From Campylobacterota bacterium (lineage in GTDB: Bacteria > Campylobacterota > Campylobacteria > Campylobacterales > Sulfurovaceae), in assembly GCA_003646505.1 (NCBI GenBank), contig QMKT01000017.1, positions 1-16,320 on the forward strand: DNA of 16,320 nucleotides, in the 5' to 3' direction. This document shows positions 9,127 to 16,320 of this stretch, piece after piece. The notes below the pieces were generated by a model. It had not been told where the DNA came from. It ran no database searches and saw only the letters and a program-made list of their open reading frames with translations. The position numbers and the translations under genes were made by a program. Positions within the stretch are counted from its first letter, which is position 1; each line of letters starts with the position of its first letter.

Positions 9127-10194
9127 TTATGCCACTATAGGCATGATGATTGTAATAAAATTATCATCTTTTACAATAAAGGGTAAAGAAGGTTCATTTA
9201 ATTGTATTGTAAATTCACTTTTATTAATTTGTGAAATAAAATCTAATAGATATTTACTGTTGAATGAAATTTCAAATTTATCTTGCAATCCTGTTGAAAT
9301 TTCTAATTCGGTTTTTGCTTCAACATTATCTGCAGACAAAGAGTTAAAAATGATACTGTCAGATAAAAGTGTCATTTTAATCTCTTGTGAAATAGTTGTG
9401 ATCATTTTAATAGCATCTATCATCTCTTTTTTAGGAAGAGTGATCTGTTGTTTGATAGATGAAGGAATAATACGCTGATAATCAGGGAATTTACCATTGA
9501 TAAGTCTTGTATAGAAAAAATAATTTTCATTTGAAATAATAAGATTGGTTTCATCATAATAGATGTCTATTTGATCTAAAAATAATTTTTGTATTTCTAA
9601 AATAGCTTTTTTAGGAACTATAAGAGAAAGAGCTTTCTCATTATCTCCAACAATAGATGCTATAGCCAATCTTCTAGTATCTGTTCCTACAAGATCTGTG
9701 GAATTATTTTTTATATTGATCAAAGCACCATTGAGTTCAAACTTAGGGTTATTGGTATCAATAGCAGGTGAAATCTTTTTAAGGTTTTGTATAAGACTTA
9801 ATGAATCTAAAGATATTTGTGGTTTATCTTCAATAACCGGGAAATCAGGATAAGTATTCGGATCAAAGGTAGGAAGTTTAAATTTAGAATATTTTTGTTT
9901 AATAATAAGGGTATCATCTAACAGTTCTAAAATAATTTCATCATCTTTTAAAATACGAATAATATCTAGAAGCTTTTTACCATTAGCAGTAAAAGCTCCT
10001 TCTGCTTCTATAGAAATATTATCAGTAACAATTTTTAAACCTATTTCAGAATCAGTTGCTTTTACTACACATTTATTATCTTGCGTTTTAAATAATATAT
10101 GTGAAGTGATTTGACTGGCATCTTTTTTTTCTAAAAAAGGTTGTAAATTAATAAGTATAGATTCTATTATTTGCTTGTTCGCTCTTATCTTCAT
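9127..10194 (-). CDS. dnaN: DNA polymerase III beta subunit (sliding clamp)
   Basis: DnaN is the ring that holds the replicative polymerase on DNA and docks repair proteins. The 355-residue length and three repeated clamp domains are normal. Recognisable pieces are KATDSEIGL at 45-53, [11 protein letters not shown] at 72-82, [13 protein letters not shown] at 107-119, DTRRLAI in domain 2, and [12 protein letters not shown] at the domain 2-3 boundary. The C-terminus is MPIVA where many bacteria have MPMRL, so the last two residues bordering the peptide-binding cleft differ from the E. coli type. The ATG has AGGGAAA before it. The gene lies downstream of dnaA with the origin-like gap between, and is followed by pyrG rather than gyrB. 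Confidence 0.96.
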   Translation of the reverse strand: MKIRANKQIIESILINLQPFLEKKDASQITSHILFKTQDNKCVVKATDSEIGLKIVTDNISIEAEGAFTANGKKLLDIIRILKDDEIILELLDDTLIIKQKYSKFKLPTFDPNTYPDFPVIEDKPQISLDSLSLIQNLKKISPAIDTNNPKFELNGALINIKNNSTDLVGTDTRRLAIASIVGDNEKALSLIVPKKAILEIQKLFLDQIDIYYDETNLIISNENYFFYTRLINGKFPDYQRIIPSSIKQQITLPKKEMIDAIKMITTISQEIKMTLLSDSIIFNSLSADNVEAKTELEISTGLQDKFEISFNSKYLLDFISQINKSEFTIQLNEPSLPFIVKDDNFITIIMPIVA

Positions 10195-10379
10195 TGACTT
10201 TCCCTTATTTTTAATAATAATAGTAGATAGTAGTAGTTTGACATGAAAATGTGAATAACTACTTTATTGCTGTTGTACCCGTTGTTTTAATGAATAATCA
10301 ATTCTTATTAAACATTCACATTTATTCACTTATAAAATTATATCTTTTTTTTATTCAAGTTTTCTATGATTAAAATAGT
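10195..10379. other. oriC: Probable replication origin, dnaA-dnaN half (oriC2-like)
   Basis: The 185-base gap after dnaA is very A/T-rich and holds a perfect TTATTCACA DnaA box on the minus strand (10258-10250), TTATTCACT on the plus strand (10322-10330), the weaker ACATTCACA (10312-10320), and poorer matches TTATTCATT (10297-10289, minus) and TTATTCAAG (10351-10359). A trio-like triplet run lies at 10212-10236 beside the perfect box, with an A/T-rich stretch toward dnaN. Box cluster, triplet run and easily melted DNA beside dnaA are the usual parts of a bacterial origin. In Campylobacterota, known origins use boxes of this consensus next to dnaA, and that of H. pylori is split on both sides of it. 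Confidence 0.8.
10212..10236 (-). promoter_or_regulatory. DnaA-trio-like triplet run in the origin
   Basis: On the plus strand the run reads TAA three times, TAG twice, one extra A (10227), then TAG three times. Read 3' to 5' away from the TTATTCACA box at 10250-10258 this is GAT-GAT-GAT-A-GAT-GAT-AAT-AAT-AAT. It fits the published DnaA-trio consensus 3'-[G/A]A[T/A]-5', which positions a DnaA filament on one strand at the unwinding site. The gap to the box is 13 bases. The A/T-rich DNA beyond (toward 10195) would be the unwinding element. Confidence 0.65.
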
Positions 10380-11714
10380 TTACTGTACGTCATTTTGAGT
10401 CTGTGTATTTACTTTATTGGAGAGTTCTTCTAAAATGACTTTAAAATTCTCATCATTATCAATGATTTCATTGATCTTTTTCATAGCATGTGAAATAGCA
10501 GTATGGTCTTTCATTCCAAAATATACAGCAATTTGAGGCATAGAGTTTGGGGTAAGGTTTCTTGCCAGATAAATAGCAATTCTTCGTGCATTAACTACAT
10601 TTTTAGTACGTTTTTTTGATTTAATATCAGAAGGTTTGATGTTAAGTTCTTTGGAAATAATTTTAACAATATCATCAATAGTAATATTTTCTTTTTTCTC
10701 TTTGAGTTGATCTTTGATGGCACTTTGTGTAAAATCTAGTGTTATTTTTTGGTTAAGCATGGAAGAGAGAGCATTGAGTTTAATAATGGTACCTTCTATT
10801 TCACGTATGTTATCACCCATATGTGTCGCAATGTAATTGATTATCTCTGCATCTAATTTAATACCGTCAAGTTCACATTTTTTTTGAATAATGGCAATTT
10901 TAGTTTCTAATCCAGGGGGTTGTATGTCTGCCATTAATCCCCATTCAAATCTACTTTTGAGTCTATCAACAAGCCCGGCTATCTTATTGGGTTGTCTATC
11001 TGAAGTCATGACTATTTGTTTATTGGAATTATGCAATTCATTAAAAGTGTGAAAAAATTCTTCCTGTGTCTGTTCTTTACGACTTAAAAATTGTATGTCA
11101 TCTATAAGAAGCAGATCACATTCTCTGAATTTATCTCTAAATCTATCCATCGTTTGTGAACGTAGATGTGAAGTGAAAGAGTTCATAAATTGTTCGAGTG
11201 TGGTATAAATAACGGTTTTACCTAAATTGATATGATAATTACCAATGGCTTGAAGCAGGTGTGTTTTTCCCAGTCCTACACCCCCATAGATAAAAAGAGG
11301 GTTATATTGTTTTCCTGGCTTTTCTGCTACGGACTTTGCAGTTGTATAGGCAAATTGATTGGAATCTCCAACAATAAAGCTGTCAAAGGTCAAAGAGGGA
11401 TTTAAATACGTACTTTTTGAATTATGTTTTTCAGAAGATTGTTTTACAATTGGAGCAGATGTTTTTTGGCTTTGTTTTCCTACAGTGATCTCTATTTCTG
11501 GTTTGACTTCATTTTGTAATTCAAAAAGGTGCATAAGTTTTTCTCTATATTTACTTTTGATCCATTTTGCTATAAGAAGATTGGGTGCATTAAAATAGAC
11601 GATATTTGATCTTGAACGTCTCGCATCATAAACAAGTTTTTTAATATAACGTTCATATTCTGTCTCGGAGATCTCTTTTTTAAGTTCAAAAAGTACTTTT
11701 TGTCCAATATTCAT
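10380..11714 (-). CDS. dnaA: Chromosomal replication initiator DnaA
   Basis: DnaA binds origin boxes and opens the duplex. The 444-residue protein has the four usual parts: N-terminal oligomerisation domain (about 1-75), a linker rich in Lys, Ser and Gln (about 76-105), the AAA+ domain with Walker A GGVGLGKTHLLQA at 144-156 and Walker B LLLIDDIQFLS at 201-211, and the C-terminal DNA-binding domain with the signature LTPNSMPQIAVYFGMKDHT at about 387-405. Start ATG at 11714 follows AAAGG at workable spacing. It is divergent from ruvC across a gap full of DnaA boxes and lies upstream of dnaN across a second such gap. The TTAGATAAAAT -10 upstream, with a perfect box at the predicted transcription start, points to self-regulation. 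Confidence 0.98.
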   Translation of the reverse strand: MNIGQKVLFELKKEISETEYERYIKKLVYDARRSRSNIVYFNAPNLLIAKWIKSKYREKLMHLFELQNEVKPEIEITVGKQSQKTSAPIVKQSSEKHNSKSTYLNPSLTFDSFIVGDSNQFAYTTAKSVAEKPGKQYNPLFIYGGVGLGKTHLLQAIGNYHINLGKTVIYTTLEQFMNSFTSHLRSQTMDRFRDKFRECDLLLIDDIQFLSRKEQTQEEFFHTFNELHNSNKQIVMTSDRQPNKIAGLVDRLKSRFEWGLMADIQPPGLETKIAIIQKKCELDGIKLDAEIINYIATHMGDNIREIEGTIIKLNALSSMLNQKITLDFTQSAIKDQLKEKKENITIDDIVKIISKELNIKPSDIKSKKRTKNVVNARRIAIYLARNLTPNSMPQIAVYFGMKDHTAISHAMKKINEIIDNDENFKVILEELSNKVNTQTQNDVQ

Positions 11715-11794
11715 GCTTTTTTGCCTTTAATATTTTTAAATGTGTGAACAAATTTTCACTCTTTGAGAGAGTTCAAATTTTTAATGTGAATAAC

Positions 11795-11812
11795 TTTTAA
11801 CATTTTATCTAA
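11795..11812 (-). promoter_or_regulatory. Probable dnaA promoter overlapped by a DnaA box
   Basis: TTAGATAAAAT on the minus strand (11812-11802) predicts transcription from about 11795. The perfect TTATTCACA box at 11793-11785 begins immediately after, so bound DnaA would block the start. The same 11-mer lies before tig. Confidence 0.45.
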
Positions 11813-11819
11813 TTTAAGC

Positions 11820-11825
11820 TAAAAT
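11820..11825 (+). promoter_or_regulatory. Possible ruvC promoter -10
   Basis: TAAAAT lies within the short palindrome GCTA-AAA-TAGC (11818-11828), about 55 bases before the ruvC ATG. Transcription from about 11832 would run through three DnaA boxes before the start codon. Confidence 0.3.
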
Positions 11826-11879
11826 AGCGTTACTAAACATAGTTGAATAGTTTTATTCACTATGTGAACAAAGGTGTGA

Positions 11880-12365
11880 ATGAATATTTTAGGAATAGAC
11901 CCCGGAAGCCGTAATTTAGGGTACTGTATCATAAATTGGGATGGGAAAAACTTTTCACTTGTTGAAGCTGGTTTGCTTAAAATGAAAGAAAAAGAGCTAC
12001 AGGCGCAGATGGTAGAGCTTGTAGAAGGTATTGACCTCATTTTAAAGACCCATAAAGTAGATGAAGTAGCCATAGAAGATATCTTTTTTGCCTTTAATCC
12101 AAAGTCCGTTATTAAACTGGCACAGTTTAGAGGGGCCTTGTGTTTAAAGATACTGCAAGAAGTAGGTTTCTTTCATGAATATACAGCATTACAGGTAAAA
12201 AAAGCAGTAACAGGTAATGGTAAAGCAACAAAAGAGCAGGTCGCTTTTATGGTAAAGAGATTGTATGGTATTAAAAAAGAGATAAAGCCATTAGATATTA
12301 CAGATGCTATGGCCATTGCTTTGACACATCTTCAAAGAGTGAAGATGCGAAAAAAATCTAAATAA
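11880..12365 (+). CDS. ruvC: Holliday junction resolvase RuvC
   Basis: RuvC cuts Holliday junctions during recombination, working with the RuvAB branch migration motor. The 161-residue protein is slightly shorter than the E. coli enzyme (173). The four acidic catalytic positions are visible: Asp7 in [16 protein letters not shown], Glu66 in [12 protein letters not shown], and Asp139 and Asp142 in [13 protein letters not shown]. The motif [16 protein letters not shown] at 106-121 is typical. AAAGG stands five bases before the ATG. Two DnaA boxes cover the ribosome site and the start codon. The gene is divergent from dnaA and ends one base from the end of the converging ldt gene, with no terminator between. 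Position beside the origin gives it high copy number during fast growth. Confidence 0.97.
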   Translation: MNILGIDPGSRNLGYCIINWDGKNFSLVEAGLLKMKEKELQAQMVELVEGIDLILKTHKVDEVAIEDIFFAFNPKSVIKLAQFRGALCLKILQEVGFFHEYTALQVKKAVTGNGKATKEQVAFMVKRLYGIKKEIKPLDITDAMAIALTHLQRVKMRKKSK

Positions 12366-12366
12366 G

Positions 12367-14073
12367 CTAATTCGAAAGAGGCCTTGCATTTTTATTGACT
12401 GATATCATACGGTCTTTAGGGATGCTGAAGGTATCTTTTTTATTTCCCTCTACAGACTCTTCAATGATCTTATCATACAAATAGATATCATTTTTGAAAT
12501 AAGCCAACCCATCTTCCTCATAAACAGTAAAATAGACTATATGTACCGGAATGGGTCTTTTAAGACTGATAGTAGTAGGTTTATTGGATTCAAGTATGGC
12601 ATCTATCTTACTTTGCGTATACCCTCTTCTAGCGTGCTCTAAAAGGATATCTACAAGATCAAAAGGATCATCCATACGCATACATCCTGAAGAGTATATT
12701 TTATAGCGTCTTGAGAGCAGTGATTTGTTATCTGTATCATGCAAATAGACAGCATACTTATTGGGGAACATAAATTTTACACGTCCCAGTGCATTGTTAT
12801 CTCCAGGATGCTGCACAAAACGATAAGGAACACGCTTGTCACTTTTTTCAAAAGGATTCAACATCTCTGGCGTAACTTCTACCTCTTTTTTACCACGATA
12901 GGCATGAATATTGTTCTCTTCCATGTACATAGGGTTATCTCTCAGTACAGGTATCAAGTCTCTTTTAATGAGGTTGTCAGGAATGGTCCATGTAGGATTA
13001 AGTACCATGTAGCGGATGGTATTGTGAAAAAGCGGTGTAGGTCTATCTATACGCCCTACTACAATACCTTTCTTCATGACTTTTTGATGGTTCTTGTAAT
13101 ATCGGAGATTAAAATCAGGGATATTAACTTCAATATGTTCTGATTCAAACGCTTTTGGATAGAGTTTCGTTTTATCTAAATTTGAAATAATGGCCTGAAT
13201 ATTATTTTTGGCAGGTTGATTAAGATAATAGGTCATGGTTTTGTCCACAGTTCCCGTTACTTTAAGCAAATAACGTTTTTGGTAGGTTAAAACAGCTTTT
13301 TTCATTTTTTTATCAAACTTACTGTTGATAGGAGCATTTTTAGGATAATCACCTGAGATCTGAAGACGTTTTTTTATCTCTGTTACACGGCCGGAACTCG
13401 AACCAAGTTTTAAAATTTTATTGCTATATTTAATTTTTGGGAATTTATCCATGACGCGATAGTTTTTAAGCAGTTTAATAAGTTTTTTATAGCGTTTTTC
13501 CATAGGAAGCAGAGAAACTAAATAAGGATGGATATTAGCATTTACTATGGCAGATATCAATTGTTTTTGATTAGGGAAATTTTTAACAGACATCTCCCAA
13601 TTGGCCCGTATATCATCACTCTCTTCAAGGGCACTTAATTTTGTCTGCACCAGTTCCCAATCGACATCACCCTGCACAATAAAACGAACCAAGCGGACCA
13701 TGGAGTTACTAAGGATCAAGTCCAGTCTGGCATATACGGCAGCCTGCTTGGTAGAAGATATTTCGTTGTTGTCGAGTAGGAAAAACAAACGTCTGATGGA
13801 TTTTTGGTCAAAAGATTTGTTTTTATAGTTAAAAAGAGGATCATTGAGTGCCTGTATCAGTTGACTCATCTTTTTTTCATTCTTTTTGCCTATCCATAAG
13901 GGTTTATTACCTGTTTTGGCATAAAGGTTTTTCACAATGGCTTTGTTTTTGCCTTTAAGATGGGTGGATAGTGATTTTTGGATATTTGCAGCAATTGTTT
14001 CCATAGAAAGAGATTGTGCTTGTACGGAAGTTTGAGTTATAAATATAAAAAGAATGAGACTGAATAAACGCAA
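12367..14073 (-). CDS. Large YcbB/LdtD-type L,D-transpeptidase
   Basis: A 568-residue periplasmic peptidoglycan enzyme. I start it at TTG 14073-14071: TTGGAG lies six bases ahead, and the protein then begins MRLFSLILFIFITQTSVQAQ, a clean signal peptide. A TTG at 14085 in the same frame lacks a ribosome site. After the signal comes a helical region with the YcbB-like piece GNKPLWIG (about 55-62), a peptidoglycan-binding domain (about 225-290, with LKLGSSSGRVTEIKKRLQ and YQKRYLLKVTGTVD), then the YkuD domain with VLNPTWTIPDNL, His445 in YAVYLHDT and SSGCMRM with Cys464 as nucleophile. The long lid-like insertion between these is usual for this group. In E. coli the YcbB type makes 3-3 cross-links. 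Tail to tail with ruvC at a 1-base gap. It is the second L,D-transpeptidase of the window and is unrelated in architecture to the small one. Confidence 0.93.
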   Translation of the reverse strand: MRLFSLILFIFITQTSVQAQSLSMETIAANIQKSLSTHLKGKNKAIVKNLYAKTGNKPLWIGKKNEKKMSQLIQALNDPLFNYKNKSFDQKSIRRLFFLLDNNEISSTKQAAVYARLDLILSNSMVRLVRFIVQGDVDWELVQTKLSALEESDDIRANWEMSVKNFPNQKQLISAIVNANIHPYLVSLLPMEKRYKKLIKLLKNYRVMDKFPKIKYSNKILKLGSSSGRVTEIKKRLQISGDYPKNAPINSKFDKKMKKAVLTYQKRYLLKVTGTVDKTMTYYLNQPAKNNIQAIISNLDKTKLYPKAFESEHIEVNIPDFNLRYYKNHQKVMKKGIVVGRIDRPTPLFHNTIRYMVLNPTWTIPDNLIKRDLIPVLRDNPMYMEENNIHAYRGKKEVEVTPEMLNPFEKSDKRVPYRFVQHPGDNNALGRVKFMFPNKYAVYLHDTDNKSLLSRRYKIYSSGCMRMDDPFDLVDILLEHARRGYTQSKIDAILESNKPTTISLKRPIPVHIVYFTVYEEDGLAYFKNDIYLYDKIIEESVEGNKKDTFSIPKDRMISVNKNARPLSN

Positions 14074-14079
14074 AAAATG

Positions 14080-14116
14080 CTCCAATAAATTAAAAGTTTT
14101 CTAAAGAGATATTATA
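14080..14116 (-). promoter_or_regulatory. Promoter -10 and ribosome site of the large L,D-transpeptidase gene
   Basis: TATAAT on the minus strand (14116-14111) predicts transcription from about 14104. TTGGAG (14085-14080) is the ribosome site that decides for the TTG start at 14073 over the in-frame TTG at 14085. Confidence 0.5.
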
Positions 14117-14246
14117 GTTAAAATAGATAAAGATAGGGAAGAATAGTGAGAAGAGAAGAATTCTAACAAAGCAAAAAGGCATAGTCATAAACCATGGATA
14201 TTTAGTGCATGGACGATATAAGTGATTACTATAACCGTCATAATGG
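14117..14246. other. Intergenic stretch between thyX and the transpeptidase gene
   Basis: A/T-rich DNA without a convincing gene or terminator. CATGGATATTTAGTG and CATGGACGATATAAGTG (14193-14225) form an imperfect direct repeat. A weak hairpin is possible just after the thyX stop (GCC and GGT arms on the minus strand). Confidence 0.3.
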
Positions 14247-15089
14247 CTAATTATTTTTATATTCTTTGTCGATCAATTTTAAATATTTGATAGGTGTGAC
14301 CTCTTTCATAGCTTGTGCCAGCCATTGTATTTGAAACCATGCTGCACCTGAATCTCTAAGGTCAAAATAATTTTTGAGAGATCGTATGTTAAAGGTGACG
14401 ACCATATCTACTTTCCAGTTATCTGAAACAATATGTTTAAATCCGTCACCAACATTTCTTTTTTTCTTACCCATTTGAAAGGCATCATAAAGTGTATGTG
14501 CATCTCCTTTGCAGTCTTCAATAAAAGGAAGTGATGATTTTGCAATGGCATTTTTAAGGAAATCACTGTCTTTTTCATATTGAAATTGCAACTTATCATA
14601 CATTGCTTTTATTTCAATGGCCAAGTATTGCTCATCAGTGACCACAAAAAGGTTAAGGGTAAGTACTTTTTCTAAAAAGAAATCAAAACCATCGCTACTT
14701 TGAAGAGAAGCCACGAAGGCATTGATAACAGAAGACATCGTGTAGCGTGTAGACCGAACAGAGATGGCTTGTAGTCTATGACGCGCATGTTCTTGAAGTA
14801 CACCCCTGCTCGTACCCTGTACCAAAAAACTCAAAGTAGCATGTTCGATGATAGAGTGATGGTGATGTACCCATGCCAGGTTTGAAAGTAGGTCAGAGTC
14901 ATCAATGTTGTTAACAGCATCAGTGTCCAAATGTTCCATAGCTGTTTTTACACACTCATTTTCAGAGTTTTCAAAAGAGTCATAACAGGTTCTAGCAGCT
15001 ATCTCTGCAACACCAAGCCCCGACTGTTGTAAAAGTGTCACTTTTGGTTTTTCATATTCGATATGGTACATTGTTATTTTTTCCATCAT
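14247..15089 (-). CDS. thyX: FAD-dependent thymidylate synthase ThyX
   Basis: ThyX makes dTMP from dUMP with methylenetetrahydrofolate, NADPH and FAD, replacing ThyA. The 280-residue protein carries the ThyX motif RHR-x7-S at residues 103-113 (RHRLQAISVRS), followed by TRYT. HHHHSIIEHATLSF at 75-88 is the usual segment before it. The late SGAAWFQIQWLAQAM segment is also typical. The length is somewhat above the shortest family members (about 220-250). The start could be ATG at 15089 or 15086, or ATG at 15071 (274 residues, MYHIEYEKPK); ribosome sites are weak for each. The gene is divergent from the dNTPase gene with overlapping promoter elements, and folE in the same window supplies the folate branch it needs. 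Confidence 0.95.
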   Translation of the reverse strand: MMEKITMYHIEYEKPKVTLLQQSGLGVAEIAARTCYDSFENSENECVKTAMEHLDTDAVNNIDDSDLLSNLAWVHHHHSIIEHATLSFLVQGTSRGVLQEHARHRLQAISVRSTRYTMSSVINAFVASLQSSDGFDFFLEKVLTLNLFVVTDEQYLAIEIKAMYDKLQFQYEKDSDFLKNAIAKSSLPFIEDCKGDAHTLYDAFQMGKKKRNVGDGFKHIVSDNWKVDMVVTFNIRSLKNYFDLRDSGAAWFQIQWLAQAMKEVTPIKYLKLIDKEYKNN

Positions 15090-15114
15090 AATTACCCATC
15101 ATGTTATTTTTATT

Positions 15115-15130
15115 TGATACAATTATAGCA
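15115..15130. promoter_or_regulatory. Overlapping divergent promoters of thyX and the dNTPase gene
   Basis: GATACAATTATAGC contains TACAAT on the plus strand (15118-15123) and TATAAT on the minus strand (15127-15122), sharing two bases. They predict transcription starts near 15130 rightward and 15115 leftward, giving leaders of about 20 and 26 bases. Polymerase cannot occupy both at once. Confidence 0.55.
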
Positions 15131-15150
15131 CTATTAACTAAAGGCATTGT

Positions 15151-16254
15151 ATGCAAGCAAACGAAAGATTTTTTGGTTTCGAAGAAGATTTTAGAGACCC
15201 CTATGCAAGAGATAGAGACAGAGTACTACATTGCTCTTCATTTAGACGTTTGGAGTATAAAACACAGGTTTTTTTAAATCATGAAGGTGATTATTTTCGT
15301 ACAAGACTTACGCATTCGCTTGAAGTCTCTCAGATAGCACGAACACTTTCACGCATGTTGGAACTCAACGAAACCCTGGCAGAAGTGATTGCACTTTCAC
15401 ATGATCTGGGGCATACGCCTTTTGGCCATGTTGGGGGAGATGTGTTGGACAGACTGCTTAAAGAAGATGGAAGACCTTTGGGGTTTGAACATAATTTTCA
15501 GTCATTTAGAGTGTTAACAAAACTGGAAAAACGTTATAAAGATTTTGATGGGCTCAATTTGACATTCGCTACACTTGAAGGGGTACTCAAGCATTCATAT
15601 CCTTATAAAAAATCTTTTTTGGCAGGTTTGGATGCACGTTTTGATCTAGAGAAACATCCCTCTCTTGAAGCCATGGTTGTCGATCATGCAGATGAGATAG
15701 CCTACACCTCACATGATATTGATGACGGTATCAAATACGGACTTATCTCTTTTGATGACTTGTTGGAAGACGAACTTTGTTTACGGGTAGATGCAATAGT
15801 ACAAAAAGAAGGTATCTCAAGAAAAGAAAATCTTTATCGTCATCGCTTTGTTGCGGGACTTATAAAGTTACTGGTAGAAGACTTCATCGAAAACTCAAAA
15901 GAAGGTGCCAAAAAATACCGTCAAAATGTACCCATTTGTGTGACTTTAAATGCAGAAGAAAAATTGCCGGTAGGTTTCTCCAAAGAGACGGCAACACAGC
16001 TGAAAAAGTTAAAAAAACTACTTCTCAATAAGCTCTATAAACATGAAAAAATTTCACGTAAAATGCATGCAGGTAAACAGTGTATTAAAGGACTCTATAA
16101 AGCGTTTGCAGAAGATAAAGATCTACTTCCTCCTCACCAAAAAGAACTTTTTGATCTGCGTACAAAAGAGCGGGTCATTGCAGATTATATTGCTGCTATG
16201 ACAGATCGTTACGCGATGAAGACCTATCATGAGCTCTACGGCTTATCTTTATAA
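15151..16254 (+). CDS. dgt: dGTPase-like dNTP triphosphohydrolase (HD domain)
   Basis: These enzymes split dNTPs into deoxynucleosides and triphosphate, trimming the precursor pool. The 367-residue protein opens with RDPYARDRDRVLHCSSFRRL (15-34), the family N-terminus, and has the HD metal site: His55 in TRLTHSLEV, His84-Asp85 in LSHDLGHTPFGH and Asp181 in HADEIAYTSHDIDDG. The C-terminal part ends ADYIAAMTDRYAMKTYHELYG, also typical. It belongs to the shorter type (about 370-440 residues) rather than the 505-residue E. coli Dgt, so broad dNTP specificity is possible and the symbol is used by family. The ATG has AAAGGC before it. Divergent from thyX, it pairs a dTTP-supplying gene with a dNTP-degrading one. 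Confidence 0.93.
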   Translation: MQANERFFGFEEDFRDPYARDRDRVLHCSSFRRLEYKTQVFLNHEGDYFRTRLTHSLEVSQIARTLSRMLELNETLAEVIALSHDLGHTPFGHVGGDVLDRLLKEDGRPLGFEHNFQSFRVLTKLEKRYKDFDGLNLTFATLEGVLKHSYPYKKSFLAGLDARFDLEKHPSLEAMVVDHADEIAYTSHDIDDGIKYGLISFDDLLEDELCLRVDAIVQKEGISRKENLYRHRFVAGLIKLLVEDFIENSKEGAKKYRQNVPICVTLNAEEKLPVGFSKETATQLKKLKKLLLNKLYKHEKISRKMHAGKQCIKGLYKAFAEDKDLLPPHQKELFDLRTKERVIADYIAAMTDRYAMKTYHELYGLSL

Positions 16255-16255
16255 C

Positions 16256-16320
16256 TTAACTTTCGCACCTAAACCCAAGCATTTTCTGAGTGACATCCTG
16301 CAGCACAGCGATAATACTCA
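16256..16320 (-). CDS. Possible C-terminal end of an unidentified gene entering from the right
   Basis: The minus strand is open from the window edge to a TAA at 16258-16256 and reads SIIAVLQDVTQKMLGFRCES. The composition is protein-like and the stop falls one base past the end of the dNTPase gene, as expected for tightly packed converging genes. About 20 residues are too few to name it, and a second minus-strand frame is also open here, so it may not be coding. Confidence 0.3.
   Translation of the reverse strand, partial: SIIAVLQDVTQKMLGFRCES

Larger units (their letters stand above)
11715..11883. other. DnaA-box cluster between dnaA and ruvC (oriC1-like)
   Basis: Five good boxes: TTGTTCACA (11751-11743, minus), TTATTCACA (11793-11785, minus), TTATTCACT (11853-11861, plus), TTGTTCACA (11871-11863, minus) and TCATTCACA (11883-11875, minus). 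The third and fourth form an inverted pair one base apart. The fifth overlaps the ruvC start codon. No triplet run comparable to that in the dnaA-dnaN gap is seen, so this half more likely organises DnaA and controls the divergent genes than unwinds. Confidence 0.75.

Noticed and set aside
10205..10236. The TAA/TAG run as a plain microsatellite
   Set aside because: It could be one by composition, but its place beside a perfect DnaA box, its orientation and its position in the dnaA-dnaN gap fit the trio element better.
14209..14250. A 13-codon reading frame (MDDISDYYNRHNG) between the transpeptidase and thyX genes
   Set aside because: No ribosome site, overlaps the thyX stop on the other strand, and too short to tell from chance.

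Overview
The window reads as a low-GC chromosomal segment around the replication origin of a member of Campylobacterota (the former Epsilonproteobacteria). A Sulfurovum/Sulfurimonas-like organism is the best guess. Support comes from gene order and family choice: a leftward tig next to a rightward folE, a pyrG-recJ pair with overlapping ends, a two-gene nifS-nifU iron-sulfur operon, FAD-dependent ThyX, and dnaA/dnaN flanked by clusters of TTATTCACA-type DnaA boxes. No mobile element, CRISPR array, tRNA or rRNA gene was seen.

Layout. Positions 1-593: trigger factor (minus, cut by the window edge). 723-1691: an exported protein with two DUF302-like halves (minus). 1826-2130: a mutY remnant in which the first ~45 and last ~56 codons are joined in different frames, with the catalytic core missing. 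2146-2724: folE. 2755-3330: a small exported L,D-transpeptidase (minus). 3551-5847: nifS-nifU, separated by a structured 119-base spacer. 5894-10194: the leftward run dnaN-pyrG-recJ, downstream of dnaA (10380-11714, minus). 11880-12365: ruvC, divergent from dnaA. 12367-14073: a large YcbB-type L,D-transpeptidase (minus), tail to tail with ruvC. 14247-15089: thyX (minus), divergent from a dGTPase-like dNTP triphosphohydrolase at 15151-16254. A possible gene end on the minus strand enters from the right edge.

Origin. DnaA boxes sit on both sides of dnaA: five in the dnaA-ruvC gap and at least two good ones plus weaker ones in the dnaA-dnaN gap. The dnaA-dnaN gap also carries a run of eight TAA/TAG triplets beside a perfect TTATTCACA box. 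This has the form of a DnaA-trio element and an adjoining AT-rich unwinding region. Together the two clusters look like a bipartite origin with dnaA between its halves.

How the genes fit together. Most of the window concerns DNA replication, repair and nucleotide supply: DnaA, the beta clamp, CTP synthase, RecJ, RuvC, ThyX, the dNTPase, FolE (folate is the cofactor source for ThyX) and the broken MutY. The rest is envelope work (two L,D-transpeptidases, an exported DUF302-like protein), protein folding (Tig) and Fe-S assembly (NifS/NifU). I see no obvious new defence or mobile system. The points most worth checking are the mutY deletion remnant, the bipartite origin with its trio run, the DnaA boxes overlapping the ruvC start, and the overlapping divergent promoters of thyX and the dNTPase gene.
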